Below the pieces are notes generated by a model that saw only the letters and a list, made by a program, of their open reading frames with translations, was not told the DNA's origin and ran no database searches. Source: Agriotes lineatus (Eukaryota; Arthropoda; Insecta; Coleoptera; Elateridae). Taken from it: 64,000 bases of DNA. Each line of letters begins with the position of its first letter. Positions within the stretch are counted from its first letter, which is position 1. The stretch lies in contig OW679203.1 in NCBI GenBank assembly GCA_940337035.1, forward strand, positions 80,057,061 through 80,121,060, given 5' to 3'. The translations under genes were made by a program, and so were the position numbers. This document shows positions 36,375 to 47,162 of this stretch, one piece after another.

Positions 36375-36473
36375 CTGTCAGACGTGACAGGAGATATTTT
36401 TTGCGTCAATTTTGATGCGCTATGGCTTCTTGTTATGCATTTTTTTATGCAATGTTTTGCGTCTTTTTACGCA
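36375..36473 (+). other. Cluster of four consecutive stem-loops
   Basis: CTGTCA-GACG-TGACAG (36375-36390); GCGTCA-n4-TGATGC with one G-U pair (36403-36418); TGCAT-T6-ATGCA (36436-36451); TGCGT-n6-ACGCA (36458-36473). They are separated by T-rich linkers. The function is unknown. RNA packaging, dimerisation or translation blocking are possible roles. Confidence 0.5.
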
Positions 36474-36933
36474 TCTGTTTGAGTGCCGATTTTTCCTTTG
36501 CGATTGAAGGCGGTTTGCTTTCCTTGTGTTTGCTCTTCTTTAAGCGTGTCCATGTCTCCGTAAACCCGGGCCACGGCATGGAATAGTAAACCTAGCCAGT
36601 CGAAGCTTGGATGAGTGGGTGTGGCAGCGTGAGTTTTTCCGAACTCTGGTTTTTTGGTTCCTTTTCCTCTCTTTTCTTTTCTCTTTTCCTTGTGTCCTGT
36701 TTTTTCTTCTGTTTTTAAAAGTTGCTGTAGGGTATGTTTCCTATGGATTTTGCATTCTAGTGCTTTTCACTTTCCTTTTTCTTGCCATTACTTCCGTCTC
36801 ATTTGAGGATTTTTTCAAAAGGCGCTTCGCTTATTTCGATTTGGACTATGGTATTATAGGATATTGTGACCGTGGAAACACCTACAGTGTCCGTTTTAAA
36901 AACTTGTTTTTTTAGTGCTTTTTGTAACGTATA

Positions 36934-37072
36934 GGGTGGTTGGCTGGGCACGCAGGGAAGGTCACGATAGAAAGCATTGTCATCTTGCTTTCCCTTTTTT
37001 AGAGTATTGGGTGGTTGGTTGGGCATGCAGGGAAGGTCACCATTGAGGAGCAACGTCATCTTGTTCTCTCTC
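36934..37072 (+). repeat. Two tandem units of about 75 bp
   Basis: Units start GGGTGGTTGG at 36934 and 37009. Each continues CTGGGCACGCAGGGAAGGTC or close to it, then GTCATCTTG and a T/C tract. A single related unit lies outside the element at 23013-23090. Confidence 0.75.
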
Positions 37073-37701
37073 TAAGCAACGCTAGCAGTTGGGGTCGTTT
37101 CTCTCCATATTTTGGGATATTTCTTTAGAGTGCTTTCCCCATCCGTGCTTCTGTTCGCTTAGGACCTTAACCGATTTGATTTTCAGGTCGTTGTTCATGG
37201 CCTTTTAGCTATGTTGTTTTTTCTTGATATGATTTTTAGCGAGACGAGTTTATACTTGTTTGGGTATTTTTAATTTTATTGTTATTTTAGGTGGTTTTTT
37301 TCGGCCTTGTGGAGATTTCTGGGGGTTGGGGCGAGCGATTGTGTTGCCATCCGACTCAGTCAGGGAGCCACATTCAGTCTGTCACCGGCGCGCTTTTCCA
37401 TCTAGCTGCGACGACTGGCTAAAAGTCCGAGCGGGGTTTGGTGGTTGTGCGGTCGTTTCCTCCGGCTTCTGGGGTCTTTACCTAAATTCGGGGCGGGTAT
37501 GATTTTTTAGGATACTGTCCTGGGTTTTCACCCTAATCTTTTGTCGCAGTACTTACTGTGTTTCATTTTTTAAGATAATTTTTCCCTCTCATACTTTTTT
37601 GATATTGGGTTATCTTAGCCTTAGAGTGAGTGATGATGATGCGGTGCGAGCTTTTCGGATTTTTGTGAGTTTTTCGGATGTTAGTAGTAAGGTGGATTGT
37701 G

Positions 37702-37803
37702 TCCTATGTGATGCAGTCGGTTTTTGCTGTGTTTAGCAGTTTTTTAGGCTTCTGTCCAGTTTAGACAGAACGTCTATTTCTGTAGTGGTATCCTATGTGA
37801 TGC
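37702..37803 (+). other. Structured unit 2 (hairpin between direct repeats)
   Basis: TCCTATGTGATGC occurs at 37702-37714 and 37791-37803. Between them lie TGCT-n6-AGCA (37725-37738) and the stem TTCTGTC-n7-GACAGAA (37750-37770), preceded by TTAGGC and followed by GTCTAT as in unit 1. Confidence 0.55.
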
Positions 37804-37983
37804 CAGAGTTATTTTTTAAGCCGATTTATAAGGGTTGGTTCCCTTGGCTTATTTTCTCGAAAGATAATTTTTTCCATAGCGTTTCGCTTTGTGTGTTGGC
37901 ATCATCGATCTCATTCTCGAATTCTATGGTTTCCTACATGTTTTTAATATTTTCATACTTTAAACCTTTTTATTTCTCTTGGC

Positions 37984-37992
37984 CGTGGGGAG
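37984..37992 (+). promoter_or_regulatory. Polypurine tract
   Basis: CGTGGGGAG, mostly purines, directly precedes the right LTR, where plus-strand DNA synthesis would start. Confidence 0.6.
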
Positions 37993-39412
37993 TGAAACAA
38001 TTTTTTGGCTTCGCCTAATTGTTTCGCCAGTTATCCAATTATTTCAGGCTTAACCTGTATATTTTTATTTGAATTATAAATCCTTTACATTTCAAATTCG
38101 TAAATTTTCCAAACCAGCGCATTTTGTACCTGGTTCGAGTTCTTTCTTTCGCGCGATGAACTCTCGACCCGCTGTATCTCTTATCAGAGTGCGAGCCTTC
38201 TTTTGGGCTCGAATTGTTCGTACCTCGCACTTGCTATTTTGGTCCGTCGTCACCGGCGTGGTTAAACAATGTTTGTTCAAGTCAAATTACGTGCGCTCAA
38301 TTAATCTAATGAGCAGTGTATGTTTCCTAAGGGCTGATTATGATCAGGTACGATGGCGCTTTTCTGTTTTATTATCTCCATAGTAATTACATTTTTGCTT
38401 AGCTCGTAATTACCAGTTTTAATCACGAGTTTATCTCGGAGGCCAAGGCGCTTGCCTTATCGCCTTTTCGACACTTGCTGATTTCGGCGTATTTGCTGCC
38501 TTTTTGAGGATGCTTCCGCAGCAATTTTCGGCGCATCCACGTCGATTTGAACAATATGTGTGCAGTCCACGACCACCTTATGTTAAACCGAAGGGTGTAT
38601 TTACCCCGGCCGGCGTTTGCCTGTTTGCCGTTTGTGAGCGTTGGAGAAGCGAGGTTAGTTTGTCCTATTCCGGGATTTATCGTATCTTCAATACCTGGAT
38701 TTTACATTTATACAGTTTAAACCCGTCAATATTTAAAATTTAAATGCATACGTTCCGCAATTATTAACATGTAATGTTCAATTTCATACATGCTCTTGCT
38801 TTTTACATTTGAATTTCTATGCTTATAGTTGATTATGCTCAGTATCTAAAAGTTGCTATTTTGATGTGTATTGACCCTCTGTAAAAGGTGCAGTCACGCT
38901 TTTTTATTTTCAATAGTCTAAACAGAAAGATTTATTAAATGACTGTGATAAGCTTATTCCACGAATGATTTGTTGGTAAAGTTATTAAAATAACCCGAAA
39001 GGGGTTTTTTGATTTTATGCGTGTCGCAACCTTCAGTTAACGTACACAACTTTGTTATAACATTATTTGCATTTTAATTATCCTGATAATATATTACTGA
39101 CACTTCAAGACTTTTTATTATCTATTAATTAAACGTTAGTCACTTGCAGTTTATTTCCTCTTATTATTTGAAATCTTTTGATTTCTGGCGCCCATTTCCT
39201 TTCCTTTTTTGAAGACATTCCAGGGTACACAGCTGATGATTTGAACCTACGATCCAAGGCAGCCGAAATTTGAGTTAGTTAGGGCCATCGCGGTGAGTAA
39301 AGAGATTTCAGAGCTGCCGTGGTGTATAAACTGTAAGGGGGTTGATCTGCGATTTTTACTACCATATCTTAATTTTATTAATTAATCGCAGGTCGGCTTC
39401 TTTATTGTTTCA
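37993..39412 (+). repeat. 3' LTR
   Basis: Aligns to the 5' LTR along its full length with about 55 differences, mostly single substitutions and one 1-base gap. The terminal palindrome has lost one pair (TTTCG instead of TTTCA). The 79-codon frame (38504-38743) and the GAAA-loop hairpin (near 38992-39012) are conserved. Confidence 0.9.
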
Positions 39413-40685
39413 GTATATTATATGGTGGTAAAGAATAATTGCAAATTTAAATCAATAGGTACTGTCACTGAATTTAGATAAATCATTTAATGGAATCGTT
39501 GTTAATACTCGTATTAAACTCTTCGTCTTTAAACATCTCCTTTCTTATTTAGTACAGAAACTGATTCTCGTATACTTACATTATCTGCTTTATAATCCAC
39601 TCTATACATCTACATTGTTAAAGGCGAAACCTGTTAACAGCCAGTTACAGGATTTAAAAAGTGCTCGATTTAACTTCTTAGGAGGAGGACAAGAGATAGT
39701 AGGCTGAAAGGAAACGAAAATCATTGAGATAACATACCTAAGAACTCAGATAAAGAAACTGTAGCCGGTGGTCGTTTATCATAGCATTGCAGAAAGAAAA
39801 TTTAGAACCGCTTAACGCAACCAATTCTTAAATATTTTCCAACATGCATTACTTAATTAATAACACAAGGTCAAGTTCCCGTATGCATTAAGTATCTAAC
39901 TTCAAAAAATAAACAACCATATTAGGGTGTCTCTCTGGCCTAGGCGAAACTTGCCGGGCATTGACCCAGCTGTAGCGGCTGGATTTTGCAGCTCCTTCAG
40001 GTTCGAAACCGCTGCTTGACGAACCTAAAATAGACACCTGCACCTGAAAGCATTGGAACTTGCTTTGATGAAAAGTAAGTGTTCCAGGCTTCTGTTGGAT
40101 TGTCGAATAAAGAATGAACAATAGCAGTTCAGGAATGACTCATGACACATCTTAGTGCGTTCTAACGGAGGACTTTCGAGGGCTGTGTGAAGAGAGAACG
40201 TCAATCCGACCCGGCGGTCGAAATTAAATTCCACTGTACGACAACGAAACGGAATGTGATATTCATAGTTCATAGCTTATACATTGAAAACTATGAGATC
40301 CGACGACGTCGAAATTGCCATTAATGGACCGCAATCTCCTTCATATGGCATGGACGACACAGTCGAAACAAGCGTAGCCTATTTTTACAACAGTACTTGC
40401 TGGACTGGCTTCGATTCAACGTTCGAAACTGAGCGTCATGAAAAAACGTCTTTAACCCGACCTACAGCGTTTATTCCAAACCTTGTCATTATTATACTTT
40501 TATTCAACCAATATCAAGATTTGGCTTTCTTCCTAGACATTCCTCATGCTATGACCATACTATATTTTGGACGTTATATTTGTCCTTAGTCAATTAGCAA
40601 TCACTCAATGTAACAAACCTAATATTTATTTTAATAATATAAGATAAAACAGTTTAAATGAGAACATTCTTCTGTAATTTTCAGC
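39413..40685. other. Intergenic DNA with a B-box-like site and an unassigned frame
   Basis: GGTTCGAAACC at 40000-40010 is a perfect pol III B-box match and TGGCCTAGGCG at 39936 is a weak A box, but the sequence does not fold as a tRNA, so it is at most a SINE fragment. The 101-codon frame at 40284-40589 has mixed, protein-like composition but no recognisable domain. Confidence 0.35.
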
Positions 40686-40689
40686 TCAT

Positions 40690-41432
40690 GTCTGTATTTA
40701 TTGTCCCGTATTGGTCTCAAGTCGGCGTGACTAACAATTCTTTCAGTCAATATACACTTGTACACAAAAATTAAAGCTAACGTTGGGAGATTAGTAAGAA
40801 CAATTGAAAACAAATAATTGCATTTATTATCTGCCGTCTTATAAGGTTATTTATTAACTACTAAATTCTTAGTTTAGTTAGACCAAGATAATTTGGTAGG
40901 TGTTCTCAAAACTTCTAATAAGCAAGCCTAGCAGAGTAGCTTTTAATTTCGCACTTCTATGTCACGTACATAAACGTGACAATGCATAATCGCTCTATAC
41001 TGCTACGTATTCTTAAAATATGTAGGTTTTACATGCCAAAATTTGTCAAGCGATCGAAATTTAGCAAATGATGTGCAATAAAATGTACAACTCTACTAAA
41101 GAAAGTTGCTTCAACCGGCACGTATCTTTGACTTAACTTTTATGGCCGTGTGGCAATTGCGGGTATTAATAATCTAGCTTCGCCCAATTTTTCGGCCTAC
41201 GAAGTAAACCGTGCATAAATGTGCCCTTGTGATTTCGTGGGATTCAAATACTTCCATCTTCCCAGAGAAAGGCTCCTTCTAAATACCGGCTTTCAGCCGC
41301 GTGTTGTAAGATTTATATGACAAATTTGCCTACGAAATTCTACCTTAAAAATATTTATGCCACAGATTGTTTATGGGTAACTAAAGTACAGTCTATTCGT
41401 ACAACCGCGTACAGTTTATTTTCACCCAAGAA
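40690..41432 (-). repeat. Dispersed repeat X, minus-strand copy
   Basis: Inverted counterpart of 30795-31515, including the conserved palindrome GTCACGT-n6-ACGTGAC (40961-40980). It ends about 40 bases before the Penelope-like element. No coding content. Confidence 0.7.
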
Positions 41433-41604
41433 CGAAAATGGTAACACATTTAACAACACATTTAAGAATACATAGTGAATTGAAGATTAATCAGCTAAGT
41501 TGGTTTTGTATTAGAATAGCTACTTGAAATTCGATTTGAAGATTAAAAATTTTCAAAACGAAAATTCGTATTGTCAAAATACACATTAAAATTTTATTTA
41601 AAAA

Positions 41605-41652
41605 AAGGTAATATAACGTTTTGCTGGCATACCAGCTTCTTCAGACATAAAA
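41605..41652 (-). ncRNA. Decayed hammerhead ribozyme
   Basis: On the minus strand it reads CTGAAGA, then AGCTGG-TATG-CCAGC, then AAAAC. The stem II pairs are intact, but the essential G of GAAA is A, which should abolish cleavage. Confidence 0.5.
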
Positions 41653-41762
41653 CCAATTTTTAAAATACAAGTTAATCTGTAATGAAAAACAAGCGAAAAT
41701 TAGAAATAGGTGAAAGAATTAAATCTCACTTATATTACTTACCTGATTGCACTTGTAGAAAG

Positions 41763-41880
41763 TTAAACATTAGGTTTCATTTTATCAATCTGGATTAATA
41801 TTGAATTAATAATTATTTTTCCTTAAACATTAGGTTTCATTTTATCAATCTGGATTAATATTGAATTAATAATTATTTTC
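41763..41880 (+). repeat. Two identical 60-bp tandem units
   Basis: TTAAACATTAGGTTTCATTT and the following bases recur after exactly 60 bases, identical over 57 positions. The opposite arm has a single unit, so the duplication is recent. Confidence 0.85.
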
Positions 41881-42639
41881 CCAAAACTTCAAACTTTTTT
41901 ACAAAAAAATTTTAACAATGTTACTTTTCAAAACTCAAACAACCAAAGAAAATTTAAAAATATACATCATAAATTCATAAACCAAACCCTATCAATTTTG
42001 CTAAATGACGCTCATGCTACCAAATGCTACCAAAAATTAACTAAAACTTAAAATTGAAAAATATAATTACTATCTTGAAACAAATTGCTCTTTATATTTA
42101 ATAAGCACCTTTCTTACAAATAATGTTCCTGTTTATAACAAATAAAAAACCAATTAGTCAATATTCACAAAAAAAATTTACAAACTTCTTAAAATTCAAA
42201 TAACCAAAAAAAATTAAAACAAAATTTCTTAAATAAACCCCATATAACAGAAAAAAATAACAATTAGATCGATAACTTAACCAACACAACATTACACGAC
42301 CCAATATCTGTAATATCCTAACTAATTTCAAAAATAAAACCAACAAACTCAAAACATTGGAAATAGAACAACATTTAAACTAAAACATTTCTGCCAAAAT
42401 TATTGAAACCAAAAATTTCTTAAAAATAATCCAGAATAAATAATAACAAAAAGCCGATAAAACACAAAAAACAGTAATATTAACTAATAACTTAAAAGAA
42501 AAAAAATTAATGACATTGTCAACGACAATACAACCTATGAATTAGAAAAAAAGACCCCAAATCAACAAATCCAATCACAACTCAACACATTAATAAAAAC
42601 CTATTAAAAATAATTATATCGATCAATTTACTTATAAAA

Positions 42640-44114
42640 AACTCATTTCATATAATGCTACACCACCATTAATATACGGGTTACCAAAACTGACATTCCT
42701 TTAAGACCAATCGCAGCATCATACAATAGCCCAACTTACAATCTATCAAAATATCTAGGAAACATCCTATCAAATTTAACAAATAAAAATATACAGTGTC
42801 AAAGATCCTTGGTCTTTTAAAACATTTTTCGATAACCAAAAATTACCTATTAATTATGAATTACTATCTTTAGATGTTGTTTCTCTTTACACTAATATAC
42901 CCATAGAACTTGTCTTACAAACAGTAGAAAATACTGGCACAAATTAAAATATTTCACAAACATACCAAGAGACGACTTTCTTAACATTTTAAAACTAGTT
43001 TTAAATAATACATATTTCTCTTACAACAATAAAATATATAGTCAAAAATTTGGAGTACCAATGGGCTCCCCAATTTCAAGCACCATTGCTGAACTAGTAC
43101 TAATGGATATAGAACTCAATTTAATTAAAAATAACAAAACATAAATTTTTACCAACGTTACGTAGACGACATAATAATGTGTGCCAATAAAACAAAAATA
43201 AATACTATATTCCAAACCTTCGATAATATACATCCAAGATTAAAATTTACGATTGAAAGAGAACATTTACTAAATTCAATTAACTTCTTAGACCTCACAT
43301 TAACAAGAAAAAAAATGGTGTAATAACTACTAATTGGTATAGAAAACCAATAAAACAATAGATATTTAAATTATTTCTAACACAACCATTAAGTATAAAA
43401 AAAACTGTAATATCTGGACTTGTCGACCTTGCCATCATTTTGTCAAGTAAAAAACACCATAATAACAATTTAAAATTAATTACTAACATATTATTACAAA
43501 ATAACTATCTTTTGGACTTCATCCATAAAAACATTAAAAGACGTTTAATAACTTTACAAAACGCAACTCAATTAATAATTCTGTAAATCTACAACCCAAC
43601 TTTTTTAATAATGAATTTAACAATGATCAAATAGAAACAAAAAAAATACATTACCATTCTTACATACCAGTACTATCGGCAAAAATAGAAAAAGAATAAA
43701 AAAATAACATGCACACATCTTTTAAAAACCACAACACCTTTAAACATAGATTATATAAAAATTTAAAAAATAAACCCATATTAATAAAAAATCACACGTA
43801 GTTTATTAAATAAATTGTAAAAACTGTGTTGCCACATACATCGGTCAAAGAAAACAATATCTTAAAACTAGAATGACACAACATAAAACTTCGGTTAAAA
43901 CAAAACTATGAACTCCCAATAAATCACACACTGCGCTGTCAGATCACACAGTGAACAATTACATAGCTTTGACCTAGATAACCCAATAATCCTTCATACT
44001 GAATCACATCTAAAAAAGTTTATTCTTGAATGTATTGAAATTAAAAAATCACCTACTGCTATCAACTATAAAACAGATACTGAAATCTTAAACACACTTA
44101 TGACAATATTTTAA
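42640..44114 (+). pseudogene. Penelope-like reverse transcriptase with GIY-YIG endonuclease, broken
   Basis: In order: PPLIYGLPK (42660), PLRPIAAS and SPTYNLSKYLGNIL (about 42700-42775), SLDVVSLYTNIP (42870), FGVPMGSPISSTIAELVLM (43050), YVDD at 43159-43170 (RT catalytic box), SINFLDLTL (43280), then INCKNCVATYIGQRKQYLKT (43815-43865) with the YIG of the GIY-YIG nuclease and its downstream Arg, and FILECIEIKKSPTAINYKTD (about 44020-44080) before the stop at 44112-44114. These motifs are diagnostic of Penelope-like elements. Catalytic residues are largely visible, but many stops and frameshifts separate the blocks. The N-terminal region (41910-42640) is too decayed to read. Confidence 0.85.
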
Positions 44115-45866
44115 TTAAAAAAACCCTAACTACGAATACCCCTTATCTTCTTTAAAAAAAATTACATAGTTAAACCTCAATTATCAATATTAAACAATAT
44201 TTCCATTACTATGTCACAACTCTTATTTTGAAATAAGCGGTCTACCACTCTAATTTCCAACGTTCCACTCATAGATGTCGCTAACAAACCATGGCCAGTG
44301 ACAAGTAATTTTAATGGCTCCTTGACTTTCAATGTTAGACTGTCTGTCTAAAATTTTCTATAAATTGGTGTTAAACGGAGTAATTAATCCTTAGTATTAC
44401 AGCGCACTAATAACGAATATTTTTCTCAAATACAAGAAATTTTAGCGGGGATTCCTGAAATAAACCTACAAAGGGAAATTTCAACAACCACTCCAAGACA
44501 GAATATATGAAGGTCATTAACCCGGGATTAGTCGCTAGGTTCGTTCGCGTCGTTGGTCGCGTGTGAGCGTTTCTCTCACAGCTGACATTTTGAATGTATA
44601 CGTGTGTTTTTTTCATAATTGGCAATTATTACTTTATAATCATAATGTGGCAATATCTGTTAATGTCATACCTTAAAATTACAATAAAAAGTTATTCACT
44701 GAATATACAAAACTTTATTTTTTACACCATGTGTAAATACACTCAAATCGTAAATTCAAATCCAAAAAAGATATAATATAAACTCTGCTTCGATCTCTAG
44801 TTTGTATCCGACTCATCTGAAACTTGTAAATAATTAGGGCAGGTAAATGTGGTATGTTTCATGCAAATGGCTCGTTGGCAAGATCGCAAAATCAAAAATG
44901 TTTAGAACAAATACAAAAATATAAAAGTAAACGTGGTTAGTCGCGTAATGAGCGATTTGCTCACACTAGCGCACGCACCTACCAAACTACTTGTCACAAT
45001 TGCACTGTACCTTGTTTTTTTCATGAAATAATACCACTAGCCGGTGCTTGACAAATAGGGTGGGGATTAAAAAAATTGGCGGGGCCGTACCTGTCATTGC
45101 ACTAAAATGGCGAATTAATTTGTAAAAACGTGAGGAATCGCTCATGTAGCGACCAATGCCGGGTTAAACTAAGCAGTTATAATTTCTCGAAAATATTGCC
45201 TTTCGAACTGTAGTTAAGGGAAGAAGGACTTAGCAGCGGCTCTGTTGGTGAATGATTTAAACAATTAAGGATCACTTTACAAACAATTTCGCCTAGTTTT
45301 GCTACGGAATATAAACGCTTATAACCTTTTCGCAGAAAACTAAAGTGTTAGCATGTCAACTACCACATCTCTCTCATTTACACAAAATGATTCAGCAGTT
45401 ACAGGGTAATACAAACAAATATTTTCCTAAAATAAACACACTTTATAAAAATCTCATCAACAGAAAATCACAAGCAACGGAGAGAGGTCAAACAATTATT
45501 ACGAAATCCTTGCTTTCCAACAAGTATCAAGGAAGACAAAAAAGGCTAACATCTTGAATCTTACCATTTTATAAACAAAAGTAAGTTATGACACATAAAA
45601 AATCACTTATCGAGTATCTTATAAGTGAACGACTGCGGAAATGAATATAATTTTTTTTTAAATTAATACTACTGAAACGACATGCCAGGTAAAAACTTGA
45701 TAGCCATTCCTTACAATACTAAAAAAATTAAATAATAAGTTTATTTTATTACTACAGTTTAAGTTCCACTAACAAAAAAATTAAATGTTAACTATTTAAT
45801 TTGCTGAAGGAAATTTGAATACACCTTAATCCAATTACACCAATAATTCATTGTAAGTATTTATTT
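44115..45866. other. 3' part of the Penelope-like element and unassigned sequence
   Basis: No gene is recognised. A 70-codon frame at 45345-45557 might be decayed element sequence. Two segments near 44535 and 44940 share TCGCGT and a GAGCG word near TCTCTCACA/GCTCACAC, suggesting small internal repeats. Confidence 0.3.
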
Positions 45867-46734
45867 TAGTGATGGTCATAACCGGACAATTTTCATAACC
45901 GAATTATTTGCATTCGAATGATATTAATAAGCGAATGATTATTTGAATAATCATTCGAATACATTTTGGTTCTCGATTCGTTTTGATTTCGCCGGTTTAC
46001 CGGTTACGCGGTTCAGGGTCATCTGCATCGGCATCGTAACTTGCAGATAGCAGAGGAACTCAGTTAATCGTTAATTATAATAATTGTATCAATGGTTTTT
46101 GTTTGATTTCTAAGGAGTTTGTGCAATAAGTAATTGTGGATATGAATGAAATAATATCTGGATACACCTTTTATTGTTTTCGATTGCTGGCGATTTATAA
46201 TAATATAATAATAGTTAATAATATATTGTTGTATTTGTATGAGTTTAACGACTCGCAATTCTGCATTAGCACGATTATTCCTACATTCTTCCCATCTAAT
46301 AACCAAAACATAATATGTACATTATGTGTTATGTATTGGAAATTAAGAGGTATTTATTAAGTGTAGAAAGAAAGAAATATGAGGGACTGCTTGCTAAGCG
46401 CAATAAAAAACAGTGGTAAAACGTTTATGTTTATCGATCGGCCGGGTTAAAGGCGGCAAAAAATTGATTTATGTTCATATCATATGACGACGGATCGACC
46501 GCGAGCCTCAGCTGGCAAGGTAGCAAGGGAGAAACTGTAGAGCGAGACGCCCAAATGGTGTTTTCAATACAATCAGCCTTGCTTATGCCTTACTTATGAG
46601 TTATGAATGACGTATTATTTACAGAATTTCGATCACTCGCAGGTCGCTGACGTATGGCACGTAGTACGTATCAAAATGAGGTTAATTTTTAACCGGATAA
46701 TCGGTTATTTTTCATTCGAATAAGCCCATCACTA
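45867..46734. mobile_element. Non-autonomous hAT transposon (868 bp)
   Basis: The terminal inverted repeat TAGTGATGG-C (left) matches TAGTGATGGGC (right, reverse complement). A perfect 8-base target duplication ATTTATTT lies at 45859-45866 and 46735-46742, the length typical of hAT. Subterminal ATTCGAATGA and AACCG words recur near both ends. No transposase frame is present. It is nested within the Penelope-like element, so it is younger than that insertion. Confidence 0.85.
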
Positions 46735-46742
46735 ATTTATTT

Positions 46743-47160
46743 CAGACAACAACCACCTTCTAAATAATATTAATATAAATTAATTTCCAGCTTATTTTAA
46801 TAACCAAAAATATAAAACATGAACCTAAACTGCTTTGGGGCAAAATAAAAATTAAGAAAACACATAATTAATGTTTGAGGTTTACACAGAAGATTTTTTA
46901 ATCCAATAATTTCTACTTAACCTTTCTACATGAATAGGATTTACAATAAAAATAAAAATAAATCAAAATTCTGTAATTGTTCTTAAACATCAACTACCTG
47001 ACATAACGAAATATATAAAAGGTATTAAAAATTATACCTTAAACTACAAAAATAATAAATGTAAGTACTGTCTATTAACAAAAATAATTTTCTTTTAACA
47101 TTTAAAATTATCTTTTAGCAAAATGTAAAAAAATAAACTCAGAACCTTGTCTTTTATCCC
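46743..47160 (+). other. Decayed frame with a Cys-x2-Cys, possibly Penelope-derived
   Basis: The plus-strand translation at about 46980-47095 gives PDITKYIKGIKNYTLNYKNN, then KCKYCLLTK before a stop. Penelope proteins carry Cys pairs ahead of the YIG motif, so this could be a second partial copy. The match is weak. Confidence 0.25.
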
Positions 47161-47162
47161 AA

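Larger units (their letters stand above)
34232..39412 (+). mobile_element. Non-autonomous LTR retrotransposon (LARD/TRIM-like)
   Basis: Two direct repeats of 1421 and 1420 bases, each TGAAACAAT...ATTGTTTCA, flank a 2340-base internal region. A primer-binding-like TGGCGACC starts at 35654, one base past the left LTR. A purine tract (GTGGGGAG) abuts the right LTR. No gag, protease, RT, RNase H or integrase motif is readable in any frame, so it would depend on enzymes from another element. By hand count the LTRs differ at about 55 positions (about 96% identity). Flanking pentamers GTTAT and GTATA do not form a clear target duplication. Orientation follows the primer-site and purine-tract order. 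Confidence 0.85.
41472..41910 (-). repeat. Left pseudo-LTR arm (inverted)
   Basis: The reverse complement of this arm matches 47163-47553, e.g. CTATTCTAATACAAAA, CCAGC-AAACGTTATATTACC, CACCTATTTCTAATTTTCGC and CCCAAAACTTCAAACTTTT. It includes a tandem 60-base duplication (41763-41880) absent from the other arm. Confidence 0.75.

Noticed and set aside
36607..36915. Very hydrophobic 102-codon frame inside the LTR element, looking like a membrane protein
   Set aside because: The plus strand is T-rich here, which by itself yields Phe/Leu/Val runs. It starts at TTG and no homology is recognised.
34227..39417. Target-site duplication of the LTR element
   Set aside because: Flanks GTTAT and GTATA do not match cleanly. 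It may have mutated or been lost by recombination.
39936..40017. Possible tRNA gene (A and B box-like motifs)
   Set aside because: The acceptor and T stems do not pair and box spacing is wrong. At most a SINE fragment.
40284..40589. 101-codon ATG frame as a host gene
   Set aside because: No domain, promoter, splice or codon evidence. Kept only as an unexplained frame.
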